Source: an uncultured bacterium | GTDB taxonomy: Bacteria; Patescibacteriota; Dojkabacteria; B142; OLB20 | NCBI GenBank assembly: GCA_937889205.1 | Contig: CALARN010000161.1 | Coordinates: 1-37,486, forward strand | Length of the DNA: 37,486 nucleotides | Direction: 5' to 3' | Shown here: piece after piece, positions 8,108 to 15,942 of the stretch | How positions within the stretch are numbered: position 1 is the stretch's first letter | Layout: each line of letters starts with the position of its first letter | Program-made: the position numbers and the translations under genes | Notes under the pieces: generated by a model | The model's database searches: none | Seen by the model: the letters and a program-made list of their open reading frames with translations, nothing else | What the model was told of the DNA's origin: nothing

Positions 8108-8488
8108 ATGGTTAATGATGTCGTTGCAAATTTCTTGACTGCAATCAGAAATGCAACCCAAAGATCAAAACCTGAGGTATCGGTTCAAACTTCAAAAATG
8201 ATTGAAGCAATTGCTGCAATTTTAAAAGAAGAGGGCTATATTACTGATTTCACAGTAGCCGATGGTAAATTGACCTTGACATTGAAATATGTCAACAAAA
8301 AACCAGCTATTATGCACTTGGAAAAGGTTTCAAAACCTGGTATTAGAACCTATGTAGGTTATAATGATATTCCTAAAGTTATTAATGGTATGGGAATTAA
8401 TATTTTTTCAACATCCAAAGGTATTATGACTGGTAAAAAAGCCAGAAATGAGAAGCTTGGTGGGGAATATATTTGTAATATTTGGTAA
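8108..8488 (+). CDS. rpsH: 30S ribosomal protein S8
   Basis: S8 (uS8) is a primary binder of the central 16S domain, and the spc operon repressor in E. coli. The protein is 126 aa. It has DVVANFLTAIRNA at the N-terminus and the C-terminal signature GMGINIFSTSKGIMTGKKA, ending GGEYICNIW (normal GEVLCYVW). It lies in standard order between rpsN and rplF. Confidence 0.96.
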   Translation: MVNDVVANFLTAIRNATQRSKPEVSVQTSKMIEAIAAILKEEGYITDFTVADGKLTLTLKYVNKKPAIMHLEKVSKPGIRTYVGYNDIPKVINGMGINIFSTSKGIMTGKKARNEKLGGEYICNIW

Positions 8489-8503
8489 TTTATATCTACT
8501 AAC

Positions 8504-9064
8504 ATGTCAAAGATAGGCAAAAAAGAAATCGCAATACCGGACAATGTAACAGTCAGCGTAACCGATGGAGGAGCATATGGCAACCAAACAATTAAGGTTG
8601 TAGGCCCTAAAGGTGAATTAGTTCAAGACACCAGACCAGGTGTTAGCGTAACTGTAGCAGAAAATCAGGTAAGCGTCACAAGGAAAAGCGATGCGCCATC
8701 TATTAGAGCATATCACGGTTTGTACCGCAGCTTGATCGCCAATATGATTCTTGGAGTAACAAAAGATTACGAAAAGAAGCTGGAGATTCATGGTGTTGGA
8801 TACCGCGGCTTGCAAAAAGGTGAAGCAATCGAATTAAGTTTAGGGTTTTCTCATAAAATAACTTATACACCTCGTGCAGGCGTAACAATCAAAATGATTG
8901 ACGATAACACAATTTCAATCAACGGTATCGACAAGCAATTAGTTGGCCAAGTAGCTGCAGAGATCAGGCAGCTGCGCAAACCAGAGCCTTATAAAGGTAA
9001 GGGTATTAGATATGTCGGTGAAACAGTTAAGAGAAAAGCTGGTAAAACAGCCGCATCTAAATAA
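8504..9064 (+). CDS. rplF: 50S ribosomal protein L6
   Basis: L6 (uL6) supports the sarcin-ricin loop region. The protein is 186 aa, family length, with the two duplicated domains. MSKIGKKEIAIPDNVTV begins domain 1, and IHGVGYRGLQKGEAIELSLGFSH spans the domain junction. The C-terminal signature is RKPEPYKGKGIRYVGETV. It starts 15 nt after rpsH. Confidence 0.97.
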   Translation: MSKIGKKEIAIPDNVTVSVTDGGAYGNQTIKVVGPKGELVQDTRPGVSVTVAENQVSVTRKSDAPSIRAYHGLYRSLIANMILGVTKDYEKKLEIHGVGYRGLQKGEAIELSLGFSHKITYTPRAGVTIKMIDDNTISINGIDKQLVGQVAAEIRQLRKPEPYKGKGIRYVGETVKRKAGKTAASK

Positions 9065-9084
9065 TTAGATTAATTATTCAATCA

Positions 9085-9426
9085 ATGGAACTTAAAGCAT
9101 TAAGAAGACAAAAAAGGAAACTAAGAGTTAGAGGCAAGATCAACGGTACTTCTGATAGACCTAGATTAACTGTATCGAGAAGTAATCAGCATATTTATGC
9201 TCAGATTATTGACGATGTAACTGCCAAAACAATTGTTTCCGCTAGTGATATTGCTATTAAAACTGGCACAAACACTGAAAAAGCTAAGCAAGTAGGCTTA
9301 GAAATCGCTAAATTGGCTTTAGCCAAAAAGGTAACCCAAGTAGTCTTTGATAGAAATGGTATTAGATACCACGGTAGAATCGAAGCAGTAGCAAAAGGTG
9401 CCAGAGAAGGCGGTTTAGTATTTTAA
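9085..9426 (+). CDS. rplR: 50S ribosomal protein L18
   Basis: L18 (uL18) carries 5S rRNA into the 50S subunit. At 113 aa it has family length. It has a basic N-terminus (RRQKRKLRVRGKINGTSDRPRL), the RSNQHIYAQIIDD strand, and the FDRNGIRYHGRIEAVAKGARE C-terminal signature. Standard order rplF-rplR-rpsE. Confidence 0.97.
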   Translation: MELKALRRQKRKLRVRGKINGTSDRPRLTVSRSNQHIYAQIIDDVTAKTIVSASDIAIKTGTNTEKAKQVGLEIAKLALAKKVTQVVFDRNGIRYHGRIEAVAKGAREGGLVF

Positions 9427-9445
9427 GTAATTATATAAATATATT

Positions 9446-10039
9446 ATGACTGAGGCTAACAAAAATAAACCCGAAGCACAGACACAGGTTAAACCAGTGT
9501 CCAAGGAGGCCACAACCGGGAGGCCAAGCCGCTCAGGCGGAATGCGAAAAGATAATCGCAGACAAGGTGGAAAAGATAAAAAATCCTTCAAGAAAGGACC
9601 AAGACAAAATGAACTAGAGAAGAGGATAGTATCGATTAGAAGAGTTTCTAGAACCTACTCAGGTGGTAAAAGAATGAGACTTTCTGTATGCCTAGTTGTA
9701 GGTGACAAAAAAGGCAAAGTTGGAATTGCTATGGGTAAAGGTGCTGATGTAATTACCGCAGAAGAGAAGGCATATAATCGAGCAAAAAGAAACATGGTGC
9801 AGATTGACTTAAGAGGAAAAACTATTGCTCATCAAGTTGTATTCAAAAAGGGAGCATCAAAAATTATGTTGAGACCTGCAGCTCCGGGTACCGGTGTTAT
9901 AGCAGGAAGTGCTTTGCGTGCAGTTGCAGAATGTGTTGGTATTGAAAATATCTTAACCAAGGTGTTAGGATCACCCAATTCAATCAATAATGCATATGCT
10001 TGTATTGAAGCATTACAAGGTTTGAAGAAAATCAATTAA
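9446..10039 (+). CDS. rpsE: 30S ribosomal protein S5 with basic N-terminal extension
   Basis: S5 (uS5) controls mRNA entry and translational accuracy. Residues about 1-52 are a Lys/Arg/Gly-rich, probably disordered extension (RSGGMRKDNRRQGGKDKK) not found in most S5 proteins. The core follows: KRIVSIRRVSRTYSGGKRMR, the GKVGIAMGKGADV loop, and RPAAPGTGVIAGSALRAVAE in the C-terminal domain. Total 197 aa. The next gene is rplO, with only 18 nt between them, so rpmD (L30), normally here, is missing. Confidence 0.97.
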   Translation: MTEANKNKPEAQTQVKPVSKEATTGRPSRSGGMRKDNRRQGGKDKKSFKKGPRQNELEKRIVSIRRVSRTYSGGKRMRLSVCLVVGDKKGKVGIAMGKGADVITAEEKAYNRAKRNMVQIDLRGKTIAHQVVFKKGASKIMLRPAAPGTGVIAGSALRAVAECVGIENILTKVLGSPNSINNAYACIEALQGLKKIN

Positions 10040-10057
10040 TTTATAAATCGTACTATC

Positions 10058-10501
10058 ATGTTAAGTAATTTGAGAAAAATAGTCGAAAATAAAGGCAAAA
10101 GACAAGGTAGAGGCTACGGTTCAGGAAAAGGTGGCCACACTGTTGGTAAAGGCTCAAAAGGTCAGAAATCAAGAGCAGGATACACAATCCCTAGACCAGG
10201 TTTCGAGGGTGGACAAATGCCATTATCTAGAAGACTACCTAAACTAAAAGGCTTTAGTAGAGTGTATTTTAGCAAGAGAAATCCAAGCACTGCAATTAAT
10301 ATTTCAACATTGGAATCTTTTAAAGATGGAGATACAGTAACTGTCAAATCTTTAAAAGAAAAGAGTTTGATTGATAACAAGATTCAATCAGTTAAAGTTA
10401 TCGGTAAAACTGCTTTATCAAAGAAGTTAAATTTTGAAGGGATTAATTTCTCTGCTGCTGCTAAATCTGAAATAGAAAAAGCAGGCGGTATAATCAAATA
10501 A
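10058..10501 (+). CDS. rplO: 50S ribosomal protein L15
   Basis: L15 (uL15) is a late-assembly 50S protein. At 147 aa it has family length. The Gly-rich N-terminal tail is diagnostic: RQGRGYGSGKGGHTVGKGSKGQKSR, then PRPGFEGGQMPLSRRLPKLKGF. The start ATG is 18 nt after rpsE and secY follows after 2 nt. Confidence 0.97.
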   Translation: MLSNLRKIVENKGKRQGRGYGSGKGGHTVGKGSKGQKSRAGYTIPRPGFEGGQMPLSRRLPKLKGFSRVYFSKRNPSTAINISTLESFKDGDTVTVKSLKEKSLIDNKIQSVKVIGKTALSKKLNFEGINFSAAAKSEIEKAGGIIK

Positions 10502-10503
10502 CA

Positions 10504-11982
10504 ATGGCAAAACTAAATTTTTCTAAAGTAGGTAATTTTTTTAAAAGAATATTTGTTTCTCCTGTTAGAAATATTTCGGCAAAAATTAATAAGAAAGGCG
10601 ATAGCAAATCACTTTGGGCAGCATTACAAACTAAAGAAGTAAAAAAGAAAATTTTAATTACTTTAGGCTTAATCGTTGTTTATAGAGTACTTGCCGCCGT
10701 TCCACTCCCAGGCATTGATATTGGTATATATAACGAGGTATTTGGAGATAATCCAATTAACAACTTGTTTACTTTAGTTACAGGCGGAAGATTAGATAAT
10801 CCTTCAGTTGTTGCTATTGGTCTTGGAGCATACATTAATGCTTCAATTATCTTACAGTTGTTAACATCAGTTATTCCTAAATTAGAAGAATTGTCAAAAG
10901 AAGGGGAAAGAGGCAGAAGAGTGATCAATATGTATACTAGAATTCTAGCAGTCCCCCTAAATATTATCCAGGCTTTTGTGATTTACACAGTCTTACAATC
11001 AACTGCGAGGAGTATTCCTCAATTAGCTGGTTTAGTCGCAAACATTACCACATTAGATGTGGTAACAATGATTGCTGCTCTAACAGCAGGATCAATGGTA
11101 TTAATGTGGATTGGTGAATTAATTACTGAATATGGAATGGGCAATGGTATTTCAATAATCATTACTATTGGTATTTTAAGTGTCTTACCAGGATTAATCG
11201 TTCGAGACTTTAATTTTATTCAAGGTGATATCAATTTATTACTAAATGGTAATATTAACGCTTTGTTTAGTGGTAGCTTTTTACTAGTTCTTGTTACTTT
11301 ATTAGCTCTTGGTTTATTAATATATGGTATTACCTATATTACTGAAGCCAATAGAAAAATTGTAATACAATATGCTAGTAGAGTTAGAGCAACACAGTCT
11401 GGGCAAAAAAGCTACTTACCATTGAAGATTAACCAAGCCGGTGTTATGCCGGTAATTTTTGCTTCAGCATTACTCACATTTCCTCAAATAATTGCTCAGT
11501 TTTTAACAAGTGCCGCAGCTCAGGGATCGTTTTTATGGAAAGTGGGAGATAAAATTACAAATTCATTCTTGTCACGTAGTTTTTCGGGTGGAAGCACTAC
11601 TGACTTTGTTCTTTATCAAGCAACATTCTTGATAATTATTGTTTTCTTTACATTTTTTTATACATTTGTTACTTATAAACCTAACGAGACTGCTGATAAT
11701 TTAAAGAAGGGTGGAGGGTTCATTCCTGGCATTAGGCCTGGAAAAGAAACTGAAAATTATATTAAAGGTGTTTTGATTAGATTAACTTTTTGGGGTGCGA
11801 TTTTCTTAGGTACAGTTGCAATTATTCCTAGTTTAATTAGACTTGTTCCAGAGGGTGCCAATCTGGCAATCTTCACCGGCATTGGTGGTACTAGTTTACT
11901 AATTATTGTAGGTGTAATCATCGATACAATTCGTCAGATTAAATCTGTTGCCGTTACAAGAAGTTACGATCAGTTTAAATAG
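10504..11982 (+). CDS. secY: Preprotein translocase channel subunit SecY
   Basis: SecY is the channel of the Sec translocon in the inner membrane. The protein is 492 aa, longer than the usual 430 or so. About 50 basic residues (residues 1-48) precede the first helix (ITLGLIVVYRVLAAVPLPGID), and loops are enlarged. Ten membrane segments are apparent. Family marks are GLGAYINASIILQLLTSVIP (helix 2), VRATQSGQKSYLPLKINQAGVMPVIFA, and NETADNLKKGGGFIPGIRPG in the cytosolic loop before helix 9. It directly follows rplO, as in most bacteria. A hairpin and promoter follow it, and adk and map, often present here, are absent. Confidence 0.97.
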   Translation: MAKLNFSKVGNFFKRIFVSPVRNISAKINKKGDSKSLWAALQTKEVKKKILITLGLIVVYRVLAAVPLPGIDIGIYNEVFGDNPINNLFTLVTGGRLDNPSVVAIGLGAYINASIILQLLTSVIPKLEELSKEGERGRRVINMYTRILAVPLNIIQAFVIYTVLQSTARSIPQLAGLVANITTLDVVTMIAALTAGSMVLMWIGELITEYGMGNGISIIITIGILSVLPGLIVRDFNFIQGDINLLLNGNINALFSGSFLLVLVTLLALGLLIYGITYITEANRKIVIQYASRVRATQSGQKSYLPLKINQAGVMPVIFASALLTFPQIIAQFLTSAAAQGSFLWKVGDKITNSFLSRSFSGGSTTDFVLYQATFLIIIVFFTFFYTFVTYKPNETADNLKKGGGFIPGIRPGKETENYIKGVLIRLTFWGAIFLGTVAIIPSLIRLVPEGANLAIFTGIGGTSLLIIVGVIIDTIRQIKSVAVTRSYDQFK

Positions 11983-11992
11983 TAGCAAAGCT

Positions 11993-12053
11993 AGCTTTCT
12001 ATTGATAGAAAGCTTAGATTTTGTTATAATGGCGAAGTCGCGATGACTGTCGC
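11993..12053 (+). terminator. Tandem hairpins after secY (probable partial terminators)
   Basis: Hairpin 1: AGCTTTCTAT (11993-12002) pairs with ATAGAAAGCT (12005-12014), followed by TAGATTTTG. Hairpin 2: GCGAAGTC pairs with GACT(G)TCGC, with a GCGAT loop and one bulged G, and is followed by TTTTTAT (from about 12054). Hairpin 2 with its T-run is the more terminator-like. Both overlap the promoter of the next operon, so read-through and fresh initiation may both supply infA. Confidence 0.5.
12002..12030 (+). promoter_or_regulatory. Sigma-70-type promoter for infA-rpmJ-rpsM operon
   Basis: TTGATA (12002-12007), a 17-bp spacer, and TATAAT (12025-12030), with TG one base before the -10 (12022-12023, extended -10). 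This is the best promoter match in the window. The predicted start is near 12037, leaving a leader of about 70 nt before infA. The -35 box lies across the tip of the secY downstream hairpin. Confidence 0.8.
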
Positions 12054-12063
12054 TTTTTATCTC

Positions 12064-12110
12064 TGTTATTTAAAAAATAACAATTTATTTGAGTTTTATT
12101 TGAAATAAAT
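12064..12110 (+). other. Two AT-rich leader hairpins before infA
   Basis: TGTTATTT (12064-12071) pairs with AAATAACA (12075-12082). ATTTATTT (12083-12090) can pair with AAATAAAT (12103-12110), which would cover the first two bases of the infA ATG. The pairing is perfect on paper but all A-U except one G-C, so stability is low. It may be a weak regulatory element or simply a product of AT-rich composition. Confidence 0.3.
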
Positions 12111-12339
12111 GGTTGTTGATTCAAAGAAAACAATCAAAGTAAGGGGAACTGTTATTGAAACCCTACCTGGGACAAAATTTCGTGTAGGAATTAACATCCA
12201 AGGTAAAGAGCATGTTGTCTTTGCTTATATTTCAGGTAAAATGCGAATGCATTATATTAAATTGCAGGTAGGTGATGAGGTTGATTTAGAAATTACACCT
12301 TATGATCTAGCTAAAGGAAGAATTATTTATCGTTATTAA
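12109..12339 (+). CDS. infA: Translation initiation factor IF-1
   Basis: IF-1 blocks the A site during initiation and helps IF-2 and IF-3. The protein is 76 aa with an S1-type OB fold: VRGTVIETLPGTKFRVGI, then SGKMRMHYIKLQVGDEVDLE, the family's GKMRxxxIxIxxGD core. It ends DLAKGRIIYRY (normal DLTKGRIxYR). First gene after the promoter at 12002-12030. Confidence 0.96.
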   Translation: MVVDSKKTIKVRGTVIETLPGTKFRVGINIQGKEHVVFAYISGKMRMHYIKLQVGDEVDLEITPYDLAKGRIIYRY

Positions 12340-12344
12340 AAATT

Positions 12345-12476
12345 ATGAAAGTAAAAGCTTCAGTAAAAAAACGCTGTGAACACTGTTACTTTGTACAAAG
12401 AAGAAACAAATCAGGCAAGAAAGTACTTTATGTTTATTGTAAACGAAATACCCGTCATAAACAAAGACAGGGTTAA
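12345..12476 (+). CDS. rpmJ: 50S ribosomal protein L36, zinc-binding, with an insertion
   Basis: L36 (bL36) is the smallest 50S protein. I translated this short gene directly: 43 aa, starting MKVKASVKKRCEHC and ending TRHKQRQG. Zinc ligands are Cys11, Cys14, Cys32 and His38. The distance from Cys14 to Cys32 is five residues longer than in the common 37-38 aa form (Cys14 to Cys27), so the loop is extended (RRNKSGKKV). It lies 5 nt after infA in the normal infA-rpmJ-rpsM order. Confidence 0.95.
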   Translation: MKVKASVKKRCEHCYFVQRRNKSGKKVLYVYCKRNTRHKQRQG

Positions 12477-12504
12477 TTTAAATCTTATTAGTTATTAATT
12501 AATT

Positions 12505-12885
12505 ATGGCTAGAATCGCAGGGGTAGAATTACCAAGCAACAAAAGAGTAGAGATTGGTTTAACCTATATTTTCGGTATTGGTTTAGCTACATCTCAGAAA
12601 ATTTTGGCTACTACTAACATTAATCCTGATATTAGAGTAAGTGAGCTTTCAGAGTCAGAAGTTCAAAGATTGAGTGTGCAACTTAAAGCTTTGATGATTG
12701 AGGGTGACCTTAGACAAAAGCAATTTAGAGATATCAAAAGACTGAAAGATATTAAATGTTACCGTGGCATCAGACATAAAGTAGGATTACCAGTTAGAGG
12801 TCAGAATACTAGAACCAACTCAGTTACTAGAAAGGGTAAAAACATTGCTGTTGGTGGATTAAAGAGAAAATTAGAAAAGACATAG
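12505..12885 (+). CDS. rpsM: 30S ribosomal protein S13
   Basis: S13 (uS13) is in the 30S head and forms intersubunit bridges. The protein is 126 aa. It opens MARIAGVELPSNKRVEIGLTYIFGIG and has the C-terminal signature CYRGIRHKVGLPVRGQNTRTN. Standard order before rpsK. Start ATG in an AATTATG context. Confidence 0.97.
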   Translation: MARIAGVELPSNKRVEIGLTYIFGIGLATSQKILATTNINPDIRVSELSESEVQRLSVQLKALMIEGDLRQKQFRDIKRLKDIKCYRGIRHKVGLPVRGQNTRTNSVTRKGKNIAVGGLKRKLEKT

Positions 12886-12928
12886 GTTTTAAAAATTATT
12901 ATTTATTCATTTTTTATACGTTTGTTTA

Positions 12929-13348
12929 GTGGAAGCAAAAAAAACTCAAAACAAGAAAGTAGTTATCAAAGCTACTCCAGATAAAAAAAAGAAAAGAGTA
13001 CAGGTTCCTAAAGTAAAAGTATATGTAAAATCTACATATAACAATACTATTGTAACAATCACCGACTACAGTGGGAATGTGTTAACTCAAAGCAGTCCGG
13101 GTATGGTAGGCTTTACTGGCTCAAAAAAGAGCACGGCTTATGCAGCAACAAAGGCTGCAGAATTAGCAGTTGAAAGAGCTCAGAAATTCGGAGTAAAAGA
13201 GGCTATGGTTATCATTAAAGGCACAGGTATGGGTAGACAAGCTGCTGTAAAAGGTTTAAGAACAGCAGGTTTAAATATTGTTTCTCTCTCAGATTTCACA
13301 CCAGTTCCTCATGGTGGTGTAACTCCTAGAAAGAAACCAAGAGCTTAA
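12929..13348 (+). CDS. rpsK: 30S ribosomal protein S11
   Basis: S11 (uS11) lies on the platform near the Shine-Dalgarno/anti-Shine-Dalgarno helix. Translation must start at GTG 12929, because no in-frame ATG precedes the conserved core. A Lys-rich stretch (residues 1-28) comes before VYVKSTYNNTIVTITDYSGN. The core FTGSKKSTAYAATKAAE and the ending TPVPHGGVTPRKKPRA are typical. Total 139 aa. Confidence 0.95.
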   Translation: MEAKKTQNKKVVIKATPDKKKKRVQVPKVKVYVKSTYNNTIVTITDYSGNVLTQSSPGMVGFTGSKKSTAYAATKAAELAVERAQKFGVKEAMVIIKGTGMGRQAAVKGLRTAGLNIVSLSDFTPVPHGGVTPRKKPRA

Positions 13349-13376
13349 AATTACGATTATATTATTAAATTAGAAA

Positions 13377-13967
13377 ATGGCAAGATATACAGGACCAAAA
13401 TGGAAAATCTCTAGACGCGAAAACTACGATGTTTTTGGTAGTGGTGCGTGGAGAAAAAGACCAACACTTCCAGGTCAACATCCTACCTCAAAAGGTAGAC
13501 CTTCAAACTATGCAATTCAGTTTCGAGAGAAGCAAAAATTGAAAAGATCTTACGGCATGTTAGAGAAGCAATTTAGAAATACTTACAAGAAGGCTTCTAA
13601 GGCTACAGGTAATACTGGCTTGAGATTTTTACAATTATTAGAATTAAGACTAGATAATGTCGTTTACAAATTAGGTTTAGCAAAATCAATTATGCAAGCA
13701 AGACAATTTGTAACACATGGTTTGATTACTGTTAACGAGAAGAAAGCTAGTATTCCGTCAATGACTCTTAAAGTAGGTGATGTTATTGCTTACAAAGAAT
13801 CATTTGCAAAAGGAACAATGGCACAAACAATTTTAGCTGAAAACAAAGCAGCCAAAATCTCAATTCCTCAATGGTTAGAAAATGGCAAAGTAAACGCATT
13901 ACCTACCCGTGAGATGATTGATCAAGGAATTAAAGAACAATTAGTAGTTGAACTTTATTCTAGATAA
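13377..13967 (+). CDS. rpsD: 30S ribosomal protein S4, zinc-free form
   Basis: S4 (uS4) starts 30S body assembly. The protein is 196 aa, starting MARYTGPKWKISRRE. The N-terminal domain lacks the four Cys of the zinc-binding form. The S4 RNA-binding domain is seen in LELRLDNVVYKLGLAKSIMQARQFVTHG followed by ITVNEKK. It ends near the rpoA start, with 25 nt between. Confidence 0.97.
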   Translation: MARYTGPKWKISRRENYDVFGSGAWRKRPTLPGQHPTSKGRPSNYAIQFREKQKLKRSYGMLEKQFRNTYKKASKATGNTGLRFLQLLELRLDNVVYKLGLAKSIMQARQFVTHGLITVNEKKASIPSMTLKVGDVIAYKESFAKGTMAQTILAENKAAKISIPQWLENGKVNALPTREMIDQGIKEQLVVELYSR

Positions 13968-13992
13968 AATATATTTTATTAAACTAACCATC

Positions 13993-14937
13993 ATGATAGG
14001 TTTAGACAAATTTAAAATAACAAAAGAGAAAGAAGACAGCTACAATGGTGTGTTTAAGATTGGTCCTTTACCTAAAGGCTATGGTGTTACTTTAAGCAAC
14101 TCATTAAGAAGAATTCTTTTATCTTCAATTCCTGGAGCAGCAGTTACTGCAGTAAGAATTGAAGGTGTAAAACATGAATATTCGACACTTGCGGGCTTGC
14201 AAGAAGATGTCATTACCCTTGTAATGAAGTTAAAGGAACTTGCAGTAAAAAAATACTCAGATGATAAACGAGTTTTAAAAGTTAAAATTAAGGGTAAAAA
14301 GAATTCAGTATTGGTATTAACAGCACAAGATTTTGAAATTCCTAGTGATGTTGAGATTATTAATCCAGAACTTGAAATTGCTACATTAACCAGTGACATT
14401 GATTTAAATATTGAAATCACTGTAGAATCCGGTGTTGGTTATGCTTACCCTAATGAAGAACTCAGAGAAGAGCTTGGCTTAATTCCCGTTGATGCCATTT
14501 ACTCTCCTGTAAAAAGAGTTCAGGTTGAAGTTACCAAGACTCGTGTTGGACGCGATACTGACTTAGACCAGATCGAAATGCAAATAGTTACTGATGGTAC
14601 TATTAAGCCTTCAGAAAGCTTATTAAAAGCTTCAGAAATATTTGATATGCTTGCCAACAGACTTGTTGATTTATTAGGTGGTGATTCTTCAATATTGAAA
14701 GACTTACCAACAGCAGAAGCCGATAGCGAAATTGTAGAGGAGAAGAAAATCTTGATTGGTGAATTAAATCTCTCCACAAGATTAAATAACGCGTTATTAA
14801 ATGCAGGAATTACTAATTTACCAGATTTAGCAAACTACAAGCTTGATGAAGTTGCAAACTTTAGAGGCATGGGTAAAAAATCTTTAGGTGAATTACAAGA
14901 AGTAGTCTCAGCACATAATATTCAATTTAAAAGTTAA
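13993..14937 (+). CDS. rpoA: RNA polymerase subunit alpha
   Basis: Alpha nucleates RNA polymerase assembly, and its C-terminal domain binds UP elements. The ATG at 13993 is chosen because MIGLDKFKITKEKE begins the family N-terminus; an upstream ATG (13948) would overlap rpsD and add 15 hydrophobic residues. It gives 314 aa. The N-terminal domain has GYGVTLSNSLRRILLSSIPG (dimerisation). The C-terminal domain has ELNLSTRLNNALLNAG, keeping the DNA-contacting Arg and Asn, and FRGMGKKSLGELQE. Standard order rpsD-rpoA-rplQ. Confidence 0.96.
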   Translation: MIGLDKFKITKEKEDSYNGVFKIGPLPKGYGVTLSNSLRRILLSSIPGAAVTAVRIEGVKHEYSTLAGLQEDVITLVMKLKELAVKKYSDDKRVLKVKIKGKKNSVLVLTAQDFEIPSDVEIINPELEIATLTSDIDLNIEITVESGVGYAYPNEELREELGLIPVDAIYSPVKRVQVEVTKTRVGRDTDLDQIEMQIVTDGTIKPSESLLKASEIFDMLANRLVDLLGGDSSILKDLPTAEADSEIVEEKKILIGELNLSTRLNNALLNAGITNLPDLANYKLDEVANFRGMGKKSLGELQEVVSAHNIQFKS

Positions 14938-14948
14938 GAAAAGCAGTA

Positions 14949-15479
14949 ATGAATAGCAAAACAGTTCTCACAAAAGTTGGCAGAAAAAAATCTCATCGCG
15001 ATGCTTTAGCTTTAAACTTATTGAATGATTTATTGGTGTATGAATATATGACAACCACAAAAGCAAAGGCTGGATTGGTTGTAGGAAGATTTGATGCAGT
15101 AATAAACATTCTCAAAAGCTCAAAGACAGATTTTGAAAAAAGACGTGTTTTGACAGAAATGTTAAAAAACGAAAATTCAGTTGCAAAGCTCTTTGATGTA
15201 TACGCCAAGAGATTTGAAAAAGAAAGTTCAGGCCTAGTTAAAGTATACAAAGTTGGCCATAGAGTTGGTGATAATGCAGAAATGGTTAAATTAATGGTCA
15301 AGGGTTATGTATATAAAGAGCTTGGTAAAAAGGTAAGCGATAAACCATTAAAGAAAGTAGCCAAAACTACAAAAACAACTGAAGTGGTTAATCCAATACA
15401 AACCAAAGTTGCCACCCAAAAAAGTCAACTAGCATCAAATGCTAATGCAGCAAAAGTTAAAACTAGATCAGGAATATAA
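14949..15479 (+). CDS. rplQ: 50S ribosomal protein L17 with long tail
   Basis: L17 (bL17) is a 50S protein near the tunnel exit. The core (about residues 8-125) is recognisable: VGRKKSHRDALALNLLNDLL, TTTKAKA, and GLVKVYKVGHRVGDNAEM (normal RILKLGxRxGDxAxMxxxEL). The N-terminal MRHR start is missing, and about 50 residues of Lys/Thr/Ala-rich tail follow the core, giving 176 aa against the usual 115-130. It sits directly after rpoA, as expected. Confidence 0.94.
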   Translation: MNSKTVLTKVGRKKSHRDALALNLLNDLLVYEYMTTTKAKAGLVVGRFDAVINILKSSKTDFEKRRVLTEMLKNENSVAKLFDVYAKRFEKESSGLVKVYKVGHRVGDNAEMVKLMVKGYVYKELGKKVSDKPLKKVAKTTKTTEVVNPIQTKVATQKSQLASNANAAKVKTRSGI

Positions 15480-15484
15480 TTATC

Positions 15485-15922
15485 ATGACAAAGATTACAA
15501 GAAGTATAAAAGCTAAAGAAGTAGAAAAAAAATGGATAGTCATTGACGCTACAGATGTTAGACTAGGAAAGCTAGCAACAAATGTATCTTCTTTATTGCT
15601 CGGTAAAGGAAAAATTACCAGAACAGATTACTTAGATGGTGGTGATAATGTTATTGTTATCAATGCCGCTAAGGTTTCTGTAAACAGTACAGCTTTGAGA
15701 CAAAAAATGTACTATAAACATAGTGGTTATATGAGTGGTCTAAGTAGCAAAAGCTTAGCTGAGTTATTAGTAACTAACCCAAGTTATGTTATTAATCAAG
15801 CAGTTTGGGGAATGCTTCCTAAAACTAGAATGGGTAAAAAAATGCTCAAGCATTTACATATATTTGCAAATGCAGAACATAATTTACAGGCTCAAAACCC
15901 TACTTTGATTAAAGTTAAATAA
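15485..15922 (+). CDS. rplM: 50S ribosomal protein L13
   Basis: L13 (uL13) is an early 50S assembly protein. The protein is 145 aa. KKWIVIDATDVRLGKLAT, NVIVINAAKVSVNS, YYKHSGYMSGLSSKSL and WGMLPKTRMGKKMLKHLHIF are the family's conserved blocks. It is 5 nt after rplQ and pairs with rpsI downstream, as usual. Confidence 0.97.
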   Translation: MTKITRSIKAKEVEKKWIVIDATDVRLGKLATNVSSLLLGKGKITRTDYLDGGDNVIVINAAKVSVNSTALRQKMYYKHSGYMSGLSSKSLAELLVTNPSYVINQAVWGMLPKTRMGKKMLKHLHIFANAEHNLQAQNPTLIKVK

Positions 15923-15942
15923 TTAATTAGATATTTGTCAGT

